Positions 35,953 to 44,778 of a DNA stretch of 64,000 bases are shown here, in pieces (position 1 is the stretch's first letter; each line of letters starts with the position of its first letter). The notes under the pieces are model-generated. The model made no database searches and was not told the origin of the DNA. It saw nothing but the letters and a program-made list of their open reading frames with translations. Made by a program: the position numbers and the translations under genes. This stretch comes from a virus, in the IMG/VR virus record IMGVR_UViG_3300035211_000097, positions 31,703 to 95,702 of that record; one strand, written 5' to 3'.

Positions 35953-36862
35953 TACATTATCCGGGATGAAACCGAACAAGGTTTATGAGTATGTGATTAT
36001 TGATGGGATGAATTTCGCTTATAGAAATCATTATGGTAATCATCTGACTCATGAAATCATGGTAGACGGTGAAAGGCAGATACTTCGTACGGGTATGCTA
36101 TATGGATTTGCTAATCTTTTGCTTGCCAGACACAATAAATATCCTAATGCTGAGTTTATAGTACTCTGGGAGGGTGAAAATTCATGGAGGCGCAAGAAGT
36201 ATCCTTTTTATAAATCCAATAGAAAAACACGCCGGTCGTTATCTTTATCCTCTGCTGAGGATTCTGAAAAAAGGGAATTTTATGAGTGTGTGGATCAGTT
36301 ACAGGAATTTTTATCACAGATAAATGTTAAGCAGGTTTCACACGATACTCTGGAAGCAGATGATCTTGCCGGGTACTTTGTCGAGCTTTACGGTGAAGAT
36401 GTTCTTTTGGTATCCAATGACCATGACTGGCAGATGTTGGCTGATACAGCTGATGTCATGGTCGAGGGTACCATTTTAAAAAAATCACCTCCGGGATTAT
36501 TCTGGCATAAGGTTATTCGAGGGGATTCTTCCGATAAGATACCTCCGGGTCTTCCCCGGATACGATCGGAAATATTAAGCAAGCTGTTGCCACAGATACA
36601 CTGCACAGAGGATATTCCTCTACTGCTTAAAAGTATGGATCAGGAATCGTGGGCTAAACGTGCTGAAGAGCGTATGCGGGAATTGAAAATAAATGTGGAG
36701 CTGATTACTTTGCATGCTGAAATGGTTGATGAGAGCAAGCTGGAATGGATACCGGTTATAAATGATCCGGGGCAGGCTGAGGCTATTTTGAAGTATACCG
36801 GTATGAAAAGTACAGTAACTAAATTCCGGGAGTTGTCGTACATTATAGGCAGGAAGGGCTAA
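35945..36862 (+). CDS. 5'-3' exonuclease (FEN/PIN-type, polI N-domain-like)
   Basis: 305 residues; ATG with AAGGGAG upstream. The PIN/FEN core shows the metal ligands in order: YVIIDGMNFAYR (about 17-28), a basic KKYPFYKSNRK stretch typical of the helical arch, LEADDLAGYF (about 138) and LLVSNDHDWQML (about 156-167). It supplies the primer-removal activity missing from the PolA-like polymerase encoded nearby. As in T5 and T7-like phages the nuclease is a separate gene. Confidence 0.85.
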   Translation: MVDTLSGMKPNKVYEYVIIDGMNFAYRNHYGNHLTHEIMVDGERQILRTGMLYGFANLLLARHNKYPNAEFIVLWEGENSWRRKKYPFYKSNRKTRRSLSLSSAEDSEKREFYECVDQLQEFLSQINVKQVSHDTLEADDLAGYFVELYGEDVLLVSNDHDWQMLADTADVMVEGTILKKSPPGLFWHKVIRGDSSDKIPPGLPRIRSEILSKLLPQIHCTEDIPLLLKSMDQESWAKRAEERMRELKINVELITLHAEMVDESKLEWIPVINDPGQAEAILKYTGMKSTVTKFRELSYIIGRKG

Positions 36863-37225
36863 GTGAAACAGGAATTGATTGATCTGTATGATAAAGCCAC
36901 AGACATACAAAAAGAGTTTATTGATTGTATTCTGAAGGGACATCCGGTGATGGGTGCGGTTGGGAAGAAAGAACGGGTAGAGGTTGACCATGATATTTTA
37001 TATGCCATAAATGGCGAACTGGGAGATATAAATTTATTACGGGCGTGTCTTATTTCTGCTGATATCAGTTTGAATAATGACAATGCTTTTCAGGCCAGCA
37101 TCTTTGTGTTTTCTTTGATATTGAAGTGGAGAGGATTCACCGCTGACTGGTTGAAGGATCAGGTTTTCAAAATAATTGAAGAGGTAGATAAAAACTTTGG
37201 TGATTCAGAACGAAAATTGCATTAA
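36863..37225 (+). CDS. Hypothetical helical protein between exonuclease and polymerase
   Basis: GTG start immediately after the exonuclease stop; 120 residues. Predicted mostly helical (LYDKATDIQKEFIDCIL, QASIFVFSLILKW, LKDQVFKIIEEVD). No motif or family recognised. Overlaps the start of the polymerase gene by about 29 bases, suggesting coupled translation. Confidence 0.6.
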   Translation: MKQELIDLYDKATDIQKEFIDCILKGHPVMGAVGKKERVEVDHDILYAINGELGDINLLRACLISADISLNNDNAFQASIFVFSLILKWRGFTADWLKDQVFKIIEEVDKNFGDSERKLH

Positions 37226-39671
37226 TTGTACAGCAAAAAAGAATTGTAAAAATCCGAACATCGAGGGCAATGGGTACACGTCTGCCGATATCATGATTAT
37301 AGGTAGCCATCCAGAAAAAGACGATGACAGAAACGGGGAGGCTTTTTCTGGGATCACCGGTCAGTACCTTGTCGAAGATGTATTTCCTTACGTGGGTCTT
37401 GAGTCTGAAGAGGTGTATTTTACATATGCTGTGAAGTGTATGCCGAAAGTAAAAAAGAATGGAACACTGGATTCTGTTTCTGCGGTAAGTGTAGACCGAT
37501 GCAGGGATGCACTGGTAGCTGAGATTAAAAAGGTAAAACCAAAGGTTATTTTCTCACTGGGAGATGCTGCTTGTGCTTCCCTACTCCAAAGCTATATTGA
37601 AAAGAGTGATGAGGATGCCAAGAAGATAGCCGGGGCTTCTAAGTGGCGAGGTAAAAAGGTATGGTCACGGGAGTTTGAATGCTGGATTTTCTTTGAAATA
37701 AGTGTAGTGAAATTACTTTCCATGGATAAGGGCCGAGGGAGTACTTACCACGAAGAGTTATTTCAAAATACGCTTGAAGAGGCAGTACAGCATATTTCAA
37801 GAAAACCATACAAACAGAAAAAGGTTGTTTCCAGAGTGATTACCAGAGTCAGTGAGGCTCTGGATTTTTTGAAGACAGAGATTATGCCAAGCTCTTATCA
37901 TGGTTTCGATATTGAGACCGGAGGTTCCGGGCATGATTTTAATGATCGGTATATTATTGGTGCTTCTTTCAGTGCCAGTACAAAGCTGGGAGCGTATTTC
38001 AGCTGGGACTTAGTGAAATCCAGTACAGAGCTTTATAATTTGGTGAAGAGTCTGCTTACTGATAGGAATAGATTAACTATTATTCACAATGTTGGTTTTG
38101 AGTATAAGGTACTTAAGATCAGCGAAGGAATTGAGATCAGAAATTATTTCTGTACTATGATATCTGCCGGTCTTTATGATGAGAACTTTTATAAAGGGTT
38201 GAAACCGCTGGCGTGGTTACATACTGATTTCGGTGGTTATGAAACTGAACTGGAACGATACAAGGTAAATCATAAAGTAAAAGATGATTATTCAGAAATT
38301 CCTTTTGATACACTGGCCCCGTACGGTGGTTATGATTCTATAGTCCCGGTTATTCTTTATAAGAAATTTGTCAAGGCAAGCAAAGAACTGGGATATTCTA
38401 CTTTACAGAATAAAATATTATTCCCTGTACGCCGGGTAATGTCTGAAGCTGAGATTACCGGTTTCAAGCTGGATAAACAGAGAGCATTACAGTTGAAGGA
38501 AGTTGCTGGTAAGGCATCACATATTTTACAGGAAAAAATATATGAGTATGTGGGCCGGGAATTTAATATTGGATCAAATAAACAGTTGTCACAAATTCTG
38601 TACAAAGAGATGAAGCTAAAGCCCTTGATAAAAACAAAGACCGGTTACTCAGTTAACAAAGACAGTATTAAATTTATTTGTACACAGGAAGAAGGAAAGG
38701 AAATAGGAAGCCTTTTGAGTGGGTATAATTATCTGTCTACTATGGTTGATTCACACGTTAATCAGGCTTTGAATTATGTGTGGGCTGATGGTCGAGTACA
38801 CACTACTTTTAATATGACCGCAGCAGTTACCGGGAGAAGTTCAGCGAGTAGACCATCGTTACAAAATGTGCCGAGTGATGGGCTTGTAAAATCTATGTAT
38901 ACGGCCAGTGATGGATGTTACCTGTTGGATTCTGATTTGAAAGCAGCTGAGTATGTTTACTTGGCAGCTGCGTCTGGGGAACGAGCATTTATAGAGGCGT
39001 TTCGTCAAGGATATGATGTACACGCCATGACTGCTTCTATGATCTTTGGTATTCCTATTGAGAGGGTTGATCCTGAGCGCAGGCGTATTGCGAAAAGCAT
39101 AAACTTTGGTTTGGTATACGGTATGACAATAATAGGGCTTGTTGTTAGATTAGGTATCACAGAGGAAGAGGCAGAGGCGTTTATAGATTTATATTTTGAG
39201 AAGTTGCCCCGGATACAGCAGTATTTGGAAGTAGTTGAAAAATTGATTGTGGCGAAAGGTTGGGTGCAGTCTCTGTTTGGCAGGATACGTAGAATTCCTA
39301 ATGGTATGAGTGATGTCTGGTTTGAAGTTTCCAGAGCAAAAAGGCAGGCCAGAAACTCCCCGGTACAGGGTGGTGCTGCTGATTATGCTTATCTGGGTTT
39401 GGTGCGAGCAGCAAATAACTTGCGTAAAGTTAAATTACGTACTAAACTAATACACACAGTTCATGATTGTGGTATTGCTGATTCACCGGAAAATGAAGTA
39501 GAGCAGGCTACTGAGTTGATACGGAAAGGTTTTGAGGAACCGGTGAAGGTACTTCCGGTCAAGATGCGTGTAGATTGTGAAGTGACAAAGAGGTGGGGTG
39601 AAAATAATAAGTCTCATCTGAAAGAAATATTTGAAGTATGTGGAGTATGGGAGGCAGACAAGTGGTTATAA
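37197..39671 (+). CDS. DNA polymerase A with N-terminal uracil-DNA-glycosylase-like domain
   Basis: TTG (37197) or GTG (37200) start; 824 residues. Residues 1-170 resemble family-4 UDG: cysteines (NCINCTAKKNC), IMIIGSHPEKDD, GEAFSGITGQYL. The 3'-5' exonuclease begins at GFDIETGG (about 236) with IIHNVGFEYKVL. The polymerase has motif A DSDLKAAEYVYLAA (about 577), motif B RRIAKSINFGLVYG (about 627) and motif C TVHDCG (about 756). Motif C has cysteine where family A usually has glutamate (HDE). The usual UDG motif GEAPG is altered to GSHPE, so glycosylase activity is uncertain. Replicative polymerase of the phage. Confidence 0.9.
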   Translation: MVIQNENCINCTAKKNCKNPNIEGNGYTSADIMIIGSHPEKDDDRNGEAFSGITGQYLVEDVFPYVGLESEEVYFTYAVKCMPKVKKNGTLDSVSAVSVDRCRDALVAEIKKVKPKVIFSLGDAACASLLQSYIEKSDEDAKKIAGASKWRGKKVWSREFECWIFFEISVVKLLSMDKGRGSTYHEELFQNTLEEAVQHISRKPYKQKKVVSRVITRVSEALDFLKTEIMPSSYHGFDIETGGSGHDFNDRYIIGASFSASTKLGAYFSWDLVKSSTELYNLVKSLLTDRNRLTIIHNVGFEYKVLKISEGIEIRNYFCTMISAGLYDENFYKGLKPLAWLHTDFGGYETELERYKVNHKVKDDYSEIPFDTLAPYGGYDSIVPVILYKKFVKASKELGYSTLQNKILFPVRRVMSEAEITGFKLDKQRALQLKEVAGKASHILQEKIYEYVGREFNIGSNKQLSQILYKEMKLKPLIKTKTGYSVNKDSIKFICTQEEGKEIGSLLSGYNYLSTMVDSHVNQALNYVWADGRVHTTFNMTAAVTGRSSASRPSLQNVPSDGLVKSMYTASDGCYLLDSDLKAAEYVYLAAASGERAFIEAFRQGYDVHAMTASMIFGIPIERVDPERRRIAKSINFGLVYGMTIIGLVVRLGITEEEAEAFIDLYFEKLPRIQQYLEVVEKLIVAKGWVQSLFGRIRRIPNGMSDVWFEVSRAKRQARNSPVQGGAADYAYLGLVRAANNLRKVKLRTKLIHTVHDCGIADSPENEVEQATELIRKGFEEPVKVLPVKMRVDCEVTKRWGENNKSHLKEIFEVCGVWEADKWL

Positions 39672-40315
39672 TTCACGGAAGAGATGTAAAACATTTCGTA
39701 AGTTCTATAGGTGAAGGGACATGGGATCAGGTAGAGGCTAATGAAGATGGTTCATTTTCATTGAGGGTTGCTTCACTGAAAATTATGGAAAGCGGTGTAG
39801 AATTGGGTTTTAATCCTCAGACACGGGATACAGATGTTATGGGTAGAATGTATTCGCCTCCATCACATACGAGGCCGTACAAATTACATAACGGTATGGG
39901 TGTGAAATTTCTTACTCAGTTGAAAATTAGTAAGGATATTTTTGCGTATACGAGATATCGTCTGGGGTACATGCTGGTAGATGTTCTTGGAAAGACTGAA
40001 GGGGTCGGTCTCATTTTTCCGAAACAGATTATGATGCTTGATCCTAATAATATGAATATTGAAGTGCCAGCGGTAACAGGCAGGCGGTTGGCTATTCAGC
40101 CCTATGCTGAATTTGCCAGAATGTATTTTGTGGCCTTTTCAGAAGGTATTCCAGTGGATGCTTTATATCCTGTCCCTGAGAAAAGTGTTTTATCTGTTGA
40201 GGTTCCTGATGATATAGACGATGTGCTTAATAAGGGCATACCAATTATCAAGGATGTGGTTTTTGATGGAGAAGAGCATATACCGGATAATGTGGAGATA
40301 GAAGACGATGAGTAA
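39662..40315 (+). CDS. Hypothetical protein after polymerase
   Basis: GTG at 39662 is preferred because GGGAGG (39649-39654) is seven bases upstream; ATGs at 39638 and 39647 in the same frame lie before that site. 217 residues; beta-rich middle (RYRLGYMLVDVLGKTEGVGL) with an acidic C-terminus ending in EDDE. No family recognised. Lies between the polymerase and terminase genes. Confidence 0.55.
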   Translation: MVIIHGRDVKHFVSSIGEGTWDQVEANEDGSFSLRVASLKIMESGVELGFNPQTRDTDVMGRMYSPPSHTRPYKLHNGMGVKFLTQLKISKDIFAYTRYRLGYMLVDVLGKTEGVGLIFPKQIMMLDPNNMNIEVPAVTGRRLAIQPYAEFARMYFVAFSEGIPVDALYPVPEKSVLSVEVPDDIDDVLNKGIPIIKDVVFDGEEHIPDNVEIEDDE

Positions 40316-40727
40316 AACACACTGTAAAGGATGTGCTTTTCTTTTTGTTTTACAGGCGAAGAAAAGTAGCAGCTATACAATAAGGTGTTTGGCTGATGCT
40401 GATTTTGTAGACAGTCCTCTGCGCAAATGTGTGGATGTGAAGGGTATGGAGCTTGCTTTAGAAAAAAATAAGTCGTTTGATTGTCAGGATAAAAAGATAT
40501 TTTCTTTTAAAGCTGTTCTGATGAAAAAATGGTTGATGGATAATCTGGGGGATATGGATGTCAGAAAAGTCAGACTCGAAGAAGTCAAAACAGAATACGA
40601 ACGAAGTCTCACTGAAAGTACAGGGGGAAGTGGCCGAAAAGATGAAGGAAAAAAAGCCACAGAAAAAATCTCCGCTGGCAAAGGAAAGTCCACGAAAAAA
40701 GCCACCAAAGGATCGAAAGACTCTTAA
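40308..40727 (+). CDS. Cysteine-containing protein with lysine-rich tail
   Basis: 139 residues; ATG overlaps the previous stop. The N-terminus has CKGC (about 6-9) and two further cysteines (RCLAD, RKCVD), a possible zinc site. The C-terminal 40 residues are almost all K, G, S, T and E, and this A-rich DNA also forms the beginning of the next frame. Function unknown. Confidence 0.5.
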   Translation: MSKTHCKGCAFLFVLQAKKSSSYTIRCLADADFVDSPLRKCVDVKGMELALEKNKSFDCQDKKIFSFKAVLMKKWLMDNLGDMDVRKVRLEEVKTEYERSLTESTGGSGRKDEGKKATEKISAGKGKSTKKATKGSKDS

Positions 40728-41043
40728 GAGTTTTACTATTAAGGGTGAAATCGAGCTGCGCACTGAACAAGTAGAATTTTTATCTGTTGGTAGAGAGCCG
40801 TTCGTGGAAAACCCGGATACTGTGATAGACTCTTTTTATCAGAAGTTTACCGGGTGTGTTCTGGATATTACTGACATTAAAAGGAATAAGACAATTTCAT
40901 TGATGCTTGACGCTATACAGGTTGAGATGCTTTTAAAAATAATGTGTTTATGTGATGGGGGTTATAGTGCAGACGAGCGAGAAGTCATCGAAGCAGAACG
41001 AAAAGAGCTTGCAGAGAAAGTCGCTTCTAAAAAGAGTAAATGA
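40642..41043 (+). CDS. Hypothetical lysine-rich protein
   Basis: ATG at 40642 with a GGGGGAAG tract upstream is preferred; an in-frame ATG at 40558 would deepen the overlap with the previous gene. 133 residues: a K/P-rich N-terminal 30 residues, then a folded-looking part (GEIELRTEQVEFL, SLMLDAIQVEMLLKIMCLC) and a charged tail. No family recognised. It overlaps both neighbours. Confidence 0.45.
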   Translation: MKEKKPQKKSPLAKESPRKKPPKDRKTLKSFTIKGEIELRTEQVEFLSVGREPFVENPDTVIDSFYQKFTGCVLDITDIKRNKTISLMLDAIQVEMLLKIMCLCDGGYSADEREVIEAERKELAEKVASKKSK

Positions 41044-41674
41044 CTACCGTACATATCAAAAACCACAGACTGTTGATACTGCCAAGTATACGGATAAACA
41101 GGCGCAGGCGATAACCGGTTTTTATAATCCTGAAGAGGTTGTAGATTTATTTGAGCGGTTTTCTTTTGATAGTAGGCAAATAGCCTTTTGTTTGGAAACT
41201 GCTTTAGGCTATCCCTCTGTTTCAAAGTTGATAAAAAAATTGGGGATATCAGACTGGACATATTATAAGTGGAAGCATGATCCTAAAATAATACAGTGCG
41301 TTGATGCATTGAAAAGAAATCGTAGATTGTTTGAAATGGCTACTTATGACAATTTGCGTAATAGGATGTATCAGTCTCTCCATGAGTTGCTGGATTATAA
41401 AGTTACCTCTGCTAATTTTGCTTCCAAGAAAGAACTTCTGGTGTTTATCCATAAATTATTGGAAGGAGGTCAGCCTACAAAGAAGACATTACGGGTGGCT
41501 TATCAGGAAGAGCCGGTTGATCCTTATGGCGTAGAAAGTGCGACAGAGAGAGATGTCACGCCGTCTGATAGATTGCGTCCTGAGGATATAACCCCGGATA
41601 CTTTAAATGATTTACGAAAACAGTTGGTAGAAAAAATAGACACTCTTGAGGTATTGCATGACGACAGCGTCTGA
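40952..41674 (+). CDS. Probable small terminase subunit
   Basis: The frame is open from ATG 40952 (240 residues), but the first part overlaps the previous gene and a TTG at 41009 may be the real start. Residues about 60-125 contain a helix-turn-helix-like stretch (SVSKLIKKLGISDWTYYKWK), as expected for a DNA-recognising TerS, followed by helical sequence and an acidic tail. It directly precedes the large terminase. Assignment is by position and HTH. Confidence 0.6.
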   Translation: MMGVIVQTSEKSSKQNEKSLQRKSLLKRVNDYRTYQKPQTVDTAKYTDKQAQAITGFYNPEEVVDLFERFSFDSRQIAFCLETALGYPSVSKLIKKLGISDWTYYKWKHDPKIIQCVDALKRNRRLFEMATYDNLRNRMYQSLHELLDYKVTSANFASKKELLVFIHKLLEGGQPTKKTLRVAYQEEPVDPYGVESATERDVTPSDRLRPEDITPDTLNDLRKQLVEKIDTLEVLHDDSV

Positions 41675-43679
41675 CAGGATGTCTGAGTATATTGAGTTGA
41701 AAAAGTTATTGCGCAGGTATGCAGTTGCTGAGAAAAAGATTAGTATTGGCTACCCTGCATATAATTGGGCCTTGAATCATCACCGGAATTCTAAGCTGGA
41801 ACCAATGACTTTTGAAGATGCGTGGTTTTTGCTGCCATTATATAAAAATATAGGAAAGTGGGAGCAGTTTGTAGTTCAGAAGTCTGTTCAGTGTGGGCTC
41901 TCTGAACTTTTTATTATTCAGTCACATTATGAAGCATCTTTGGGAATGTCGGTTATGTATGTTCTGCCTAAATATGAATTGCGTAACCGTTTTGTAAATA
42001 ATCGAATATATAAGCTACATAAGAAAGTACCATGGTATACAAAGCTGGTAGCGCAGGCTGGTACTTCTGTACACAGAACTTCGTTGATGCATTTTGGCAG
42101 GGGTACTTTGATTTATGTCGGGTCGAATGTTGAAGATGAATTTATTGAAGTGCCTGTGGATTCTGCCTATGTTGATGAGAAAGACAGGTGCAATCATAAG
42201 AATTTATTGATGCTGCCCGACAGGTATAGTGCATCCAAGCATAAGTTTCATAGGGAAATTTCTAATCCTACTGTAGATAAGTATGGGATCAATGCCCGAT
42301 ATCGTGAAAGCTCACAGGGTCTGTGGAATTATAAATGTGATCATTGTGGTCATTATTTTACACCTGATTTTTTTAAGCACGTTGTTCGGGAGGTTGGTGA
42401 TCGACAATTTGAAGTTATCGATCCTGCTTTTGATCTTGACTTGTACCGTAAGAAAGACAGAAACACGGATGTTCGGGTGATCTGTGATAAATGTGAAAGG
42501 CCAGTTAATCGTTTAATGAAAGGTGAGTGGGTACATGGCTATCCTACTCGTGAGTGGATAGGTGTTCTGGTTAGTAAAATATTTTCCCGGAATAATACTC
42601 TGTATGATTTGGTAGTAAAATGGGAAGATGGGAAAGATAACGAGTATAAACGGCAGGTGTTTTTTAACAGTGATCTGGGTCTTACTTATTCGGGAGAAGG
42701 TAATCAGATTACTGAAGGAATGATGGCTGAGTGTGCTGTCAGATATTCTTTTCCCGTACGACAGGTAGACTCTGTTGATACTTTGCTGATGGGTGTGGAT
42801 GTGGGTGCTGTTCTTAATTATGTGATTCGCAGGCGGGTTAAGGTTGATACAAAAGTGAAATTACAGTTGATCGAGTTGGGTACAGTTCCCTCTTTTACTG
42901 CTCTGGGAGATGTAATCAGGAAGTGGAAGCCGAAACGGGTTGTGGTAGATGCGCAGCCTGAAATCCATAAGATCATGGAGCTTAAGGCAGATTTTCCCGG
43001 TAAGGTTTTCAGTGCGAGGTTTGCACAGGGTACTACAGCCTTGTCTTATAATAAACAACGGCGTGAGTATTCCATGGATAGGACAGCTTCTCTTGATTAC
43101 GTTCTGGAATACTTTACAACAAAAACATACTTGTTACCGTTGAATTTTCGGGACATTTCGGGAGGTACATATAAGTCGCAGATGATTGCCAGCAGCCGTA
43201 TTTTAGATACAAATGAAGAGCATCCTGAGAAGTCCCGGTTTGACTGGGTACATACTGATCCCGATCATTATTTTTTGGCCGAGGCTTATTTGGTTATGGC
43301 ACATCTTAGTCTACCGATGCATGATCTTTTTGAATTTTTTGAAAAAGAGGTTGAAGTTCAGAGGCAGACAAATGCATATGACAAGGCTAAATTTATAGAC
43401 GCTGCGGATCGGGAAGCTGTAGCAGAAGCAATGCGCATAACTCCACAGGTTTTTTTGGATGGTGTCAGGAGACAGGATGCTGTTAAGAAAGATACCTTGA
43501 AGCCGAGAGTTGATGAAAGGGAAATTCGTCGGGCTATTGATTTCTTTTATAAACAGCAAGGTTATGTGGATTTAAAATTGTGTGCTAATATGTGTCATGA
43601 ACATGAAGACGATGTGAAACGATGGTTGAAAATAAAGGGATTCAGTGAAAGTAACATCAAAGGCCAGTATATCAAGTGA
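41658..43679 (+). CDS. Large terminase subunit (packaging ATPase/nuclease)
   Basis: ATG at 41658 is chosen because GAGG is seven bases upstream. 673 residues. A Walker A-like VVQKSVQCGLSEL (about 71-83), Walker B with catalytic acid DSAYVDEKDR (about 167-176), two CxxC pairs (CDHC, CDKC) forming a zinc insertion, and a RNase-H-like nuclease beginning LLMGVDVGA (about 377) with VVVDAQPE identify a terminase of the gpA-like group. It cuts and pumps DNA into the prohead through the portal, whose gene lies about 15 kb away. Confidence 0.85.
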   Translation: MTTASDRMSEYIELKKLLRRYAVAEKKISIGYPAYNWALNHHRNSKLEPMTFEDAWFLLPLYKNIGKWEQFVVQKSVQCGLSELFIIQSHYEASLGMSVMYVLPKYELRNRFVNNRIYKLHKKVPWYTKLVAQAGTSVHRTSLMHFGRGTLIYVGSNVEDEFIEVPVDSAYVDEKDRCNHKNLLMLPDRYSASKHKFHREISNPTVDKYGINARYRESSQGLWNYKCDHCGHYFTPDFFKHVVREVGDRQFEVIDPAFDLDLYRKKDRNTDVRVICDKCERPVNRLMKGEWVHGYPTREWIGVLVSKIFSRNNTLYDLVVKWEDGKDNEYKRQVFFNSDLGLTYSGEGNQITEGMMAECAVRYSFPVRQVDSVDTLLMGVDVGAVLNYVIRRRVKVDTKVKLQLIELGTVPSFTALGDVIRKWKPKRVVVDAQPEIHKIMELKADFPGKVFSARFAQGTTALSYNKQRREYSMDRTASLDYVLEYFTTKTYLLPLNFRDISGGTYKSQMIASSRILDTNEEHPEKSRFDWVHTDPDHYFLAEAYLVMAHLSLPMHDLFEFFEKEVEVQRQTNAYDKAKFIDAADREAVAEAMRITPQVFLDGVRRQDAVKKDTLKPRVDEREIRRAIDFFYKQQGYVDLKLCANMCHEHEDDVKRWLKIKGFSESNIKGQYIK

Positions 43680-43977
43680 TCTTCTCTTTTGTTCTTACTG
43701 TGAATCGTGGCTCAAGAAGTCGGCTTTCAGTAACGGGTCACCTATCTGCAAAGTTTGTACCGATGTTTATTTACAAGTGGACAGTTATCGGGAACCTACT
43801 TATTCTACTATTTTAAATGGATATGTAAATTTATTTTTGGCTATCAGGGATCGGGCCATACTGGATCATGCGCAGGAAGATTTTGACAGTTATTGGATAT
43901 GGCAATTCTCTGATGTTTGGGATTCTCTCAGTTCTCTCTTCCGGTCTGACAATTCATATAAAATTTCTGATATTTAA
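43645..43977 (+). CDS. Small zinc-ribbon protein
   Basis: GTG start inside the end of the terminase gene; 110 residues. CSYC (about 17-20) and CKVC (about 35-38) make a four-cysteine zinc ribbon; the rest is helical and aromatic (DSYWIWQFSDVWDSL). No ribosome binding site is obvious, so translation may be coupled. Function unknown. Confidence 0.5.
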   Translation: MKVTSKASISSDLLFCSYCESWLKKSAFSNGSPICKVCTDVYLQVDSYREPTYSTILNGYVNLFLAIRDRAILDHAQEDFDSYWIWQFSDVWDSLSSLFRSDNSYKISDI

Positions 43978-44001
43978 ATTTAGGGACGATAAAGTAACAA
44001 T

Positions 44002-44030
44002 TTGACATATAACTTGACTCATGTTATAAT
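44002..44030 (+). promoter_or_regulatory. Consensus sigma70 promoter with extended -10 (leader 1)
   Basis: TTGACA (44002-44007), exactly 17 bases, TATAAT (44025-44030), with TG at the extended -10 position. This is the best housekeeping promoter in the window. About 66 bases around it (from AAATTTAGGGACGATAAAG to AGTATAAGTAAGGGA) are repeated almost unchanged at 45.6 kb. It should give strong early transcription of the small-gene island. Confidence 0.9.
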
Positions 44031-44036
44031 TAAGTA

Positions 44037-44215
44037 TAAGTAAGGGAAGGATATTTGACAGAGCAGGGAAAGGGAGTTCAGGGAACTGACTAAAGGATTG
44101 TCGGACTGAATGGATCGAGTACTGAAGTAGAGAAGGATGCATACCCTCCTATCTGATAACTTGATTGAAGTTATGAGACGGGAGAAACCCGAAGCAATAT
44201 TTTGGAGGTAGGCAA
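44037..44215 (+). ncRNA. Structured 5' leader 1 with anti-Shine-Dalgarno segment
   Basis: About 180 untranslated bases. A conserved block (GGAGTTCAGGGAACTGACTA at 44073 and TGTCGGACTGAATGGAT at 44099) is shared with leader 2; CTGAC can pair with GTCGG. GCATACCCTCC (44139-44149) is complementary, with one bulge and one mismatch, to GGAGGTAGGC (44204-44213), the ribosome binding site of the next gene. Between them are two hairpins: ATAACTT/AAGTTAT (44056-offset block at 44156-44174) and CGGG/CCCG (44179-44191). The arms differ in leader 2 but still pair. Confidence 0.65.
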
Positions 44216-44401
44216 ATGCATAAAGGAAGACTTGAGATGGCCAGAGAATATGGACGGAAAGCTTTTAAAGCAGGGAAGAAAAGAGTACCGGCATTGGACA
44301 ATAATTTGCCGAGATTTATGAAATATGATAATGCTAAATACGCCGTGGCTCTTCTGAAAGAATGGTTTACTGGATGGGATGAAATGAACATGGCTGATTA
44401 A
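44216..44401 (+). CDS. Small protein resembling ribosome modulation factor (RMF/CrpP-like)
   Basis: 61 residues; ATG with GGAGG at 44204. The pattern of basic N-terminus, EYGRKAFKAGKK, a proline, then a C-terminal WFTGWDEM is reminiscent of RMF and related small phage proteins (G-x-AG ... W-x-GW). RMF binds near the anti-Shine-Dalgarno end of 16S rRNA and dimerises ribosomes. Similarity is short and judged by eye. It is the first gene after the strong promoter and structured leader. Confidence 0.5.
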   Translation: MHKGRLEMAREYGRKAFKAGKKRVPALDNNLPRFMKYDNAKYAVALLKEWFTGWDEMNMAD

Positions 44402-44404
44402 AGA

Positions 44405-44456
44405 CTTTGTGGGTAGTTCTACGGAGCTACTTGCTGACTCTTTATACTTTGGAGGT
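44405..44456 (+). promoter_or_regulatory. Intergenic two-part UTR element, copy 1
   Basis: Starts three bases after the TAA stop: CTTTGTGGG, stem GTAGTTC/GAGCTAC closed by a TACG tetraloop, TTGCTGA, then GGAGGT just before the start of the next gene. Confidence 0.75.
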
Positions 44457-44463
44457 ATGTAAG

Positions 44464-44775
44464 ATGAAGAAAGACTTTTTTAAGGATTTCAGGTACGAAG
44501 ACAAAATTACAGACGTTGTCTCTGTTAAGATGAATACGGTTGTGGTTATGGTTGATGATCTTGAGATTACAGTACAGCTGGTTCCGGGTGGCGTAGGCCA
44601 TTACGATATCTGGGTTTCGTTCGGAAAGGGATATATCAGAAAGACTTATTACAGAAGAACGATGACGGAAGCCGATAGAGAATGGTTTATGGAATTCCGG
44701 GAAGTGTCTCTGGAAATACGTGATGAGAAAGCGACACATTTTTTCGATGACATTGAAAAACGGTTGTATGGGTAA
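44464..44775 (+). CDS. Hypothetical protein of the small-gene island
   Basis: ATG at 44464 follows GGAGGTATGTAAG; an ATG directly at the ribosome binding site is followed at once by a TAA and cannot be the start. 103 residues, beta-rich first half (VVSVKMNTVVVMVDDLEITV) and helical acidic C-terminus. No family recognised. Confidence 0.65.
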   Translation: MKKDFFKDFRYEDKITDVVSVKMNTVVVMVDDLEITVQLVPGGVGHYDIWVSFGKGYIRKTYYRRTMTEADREWFMEFREVSLEIRDEKATHFFDDIEKRLYG

Positions 44776-44778
44776 AGG

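Noticed and set aside
44073-44149. Hammerhead or other known self-cleaving ribozyme in the leaders
   Set aside because: The CTGATGA...GAAA core is absent, and no other known ribozyme pattern could be matched by eye.
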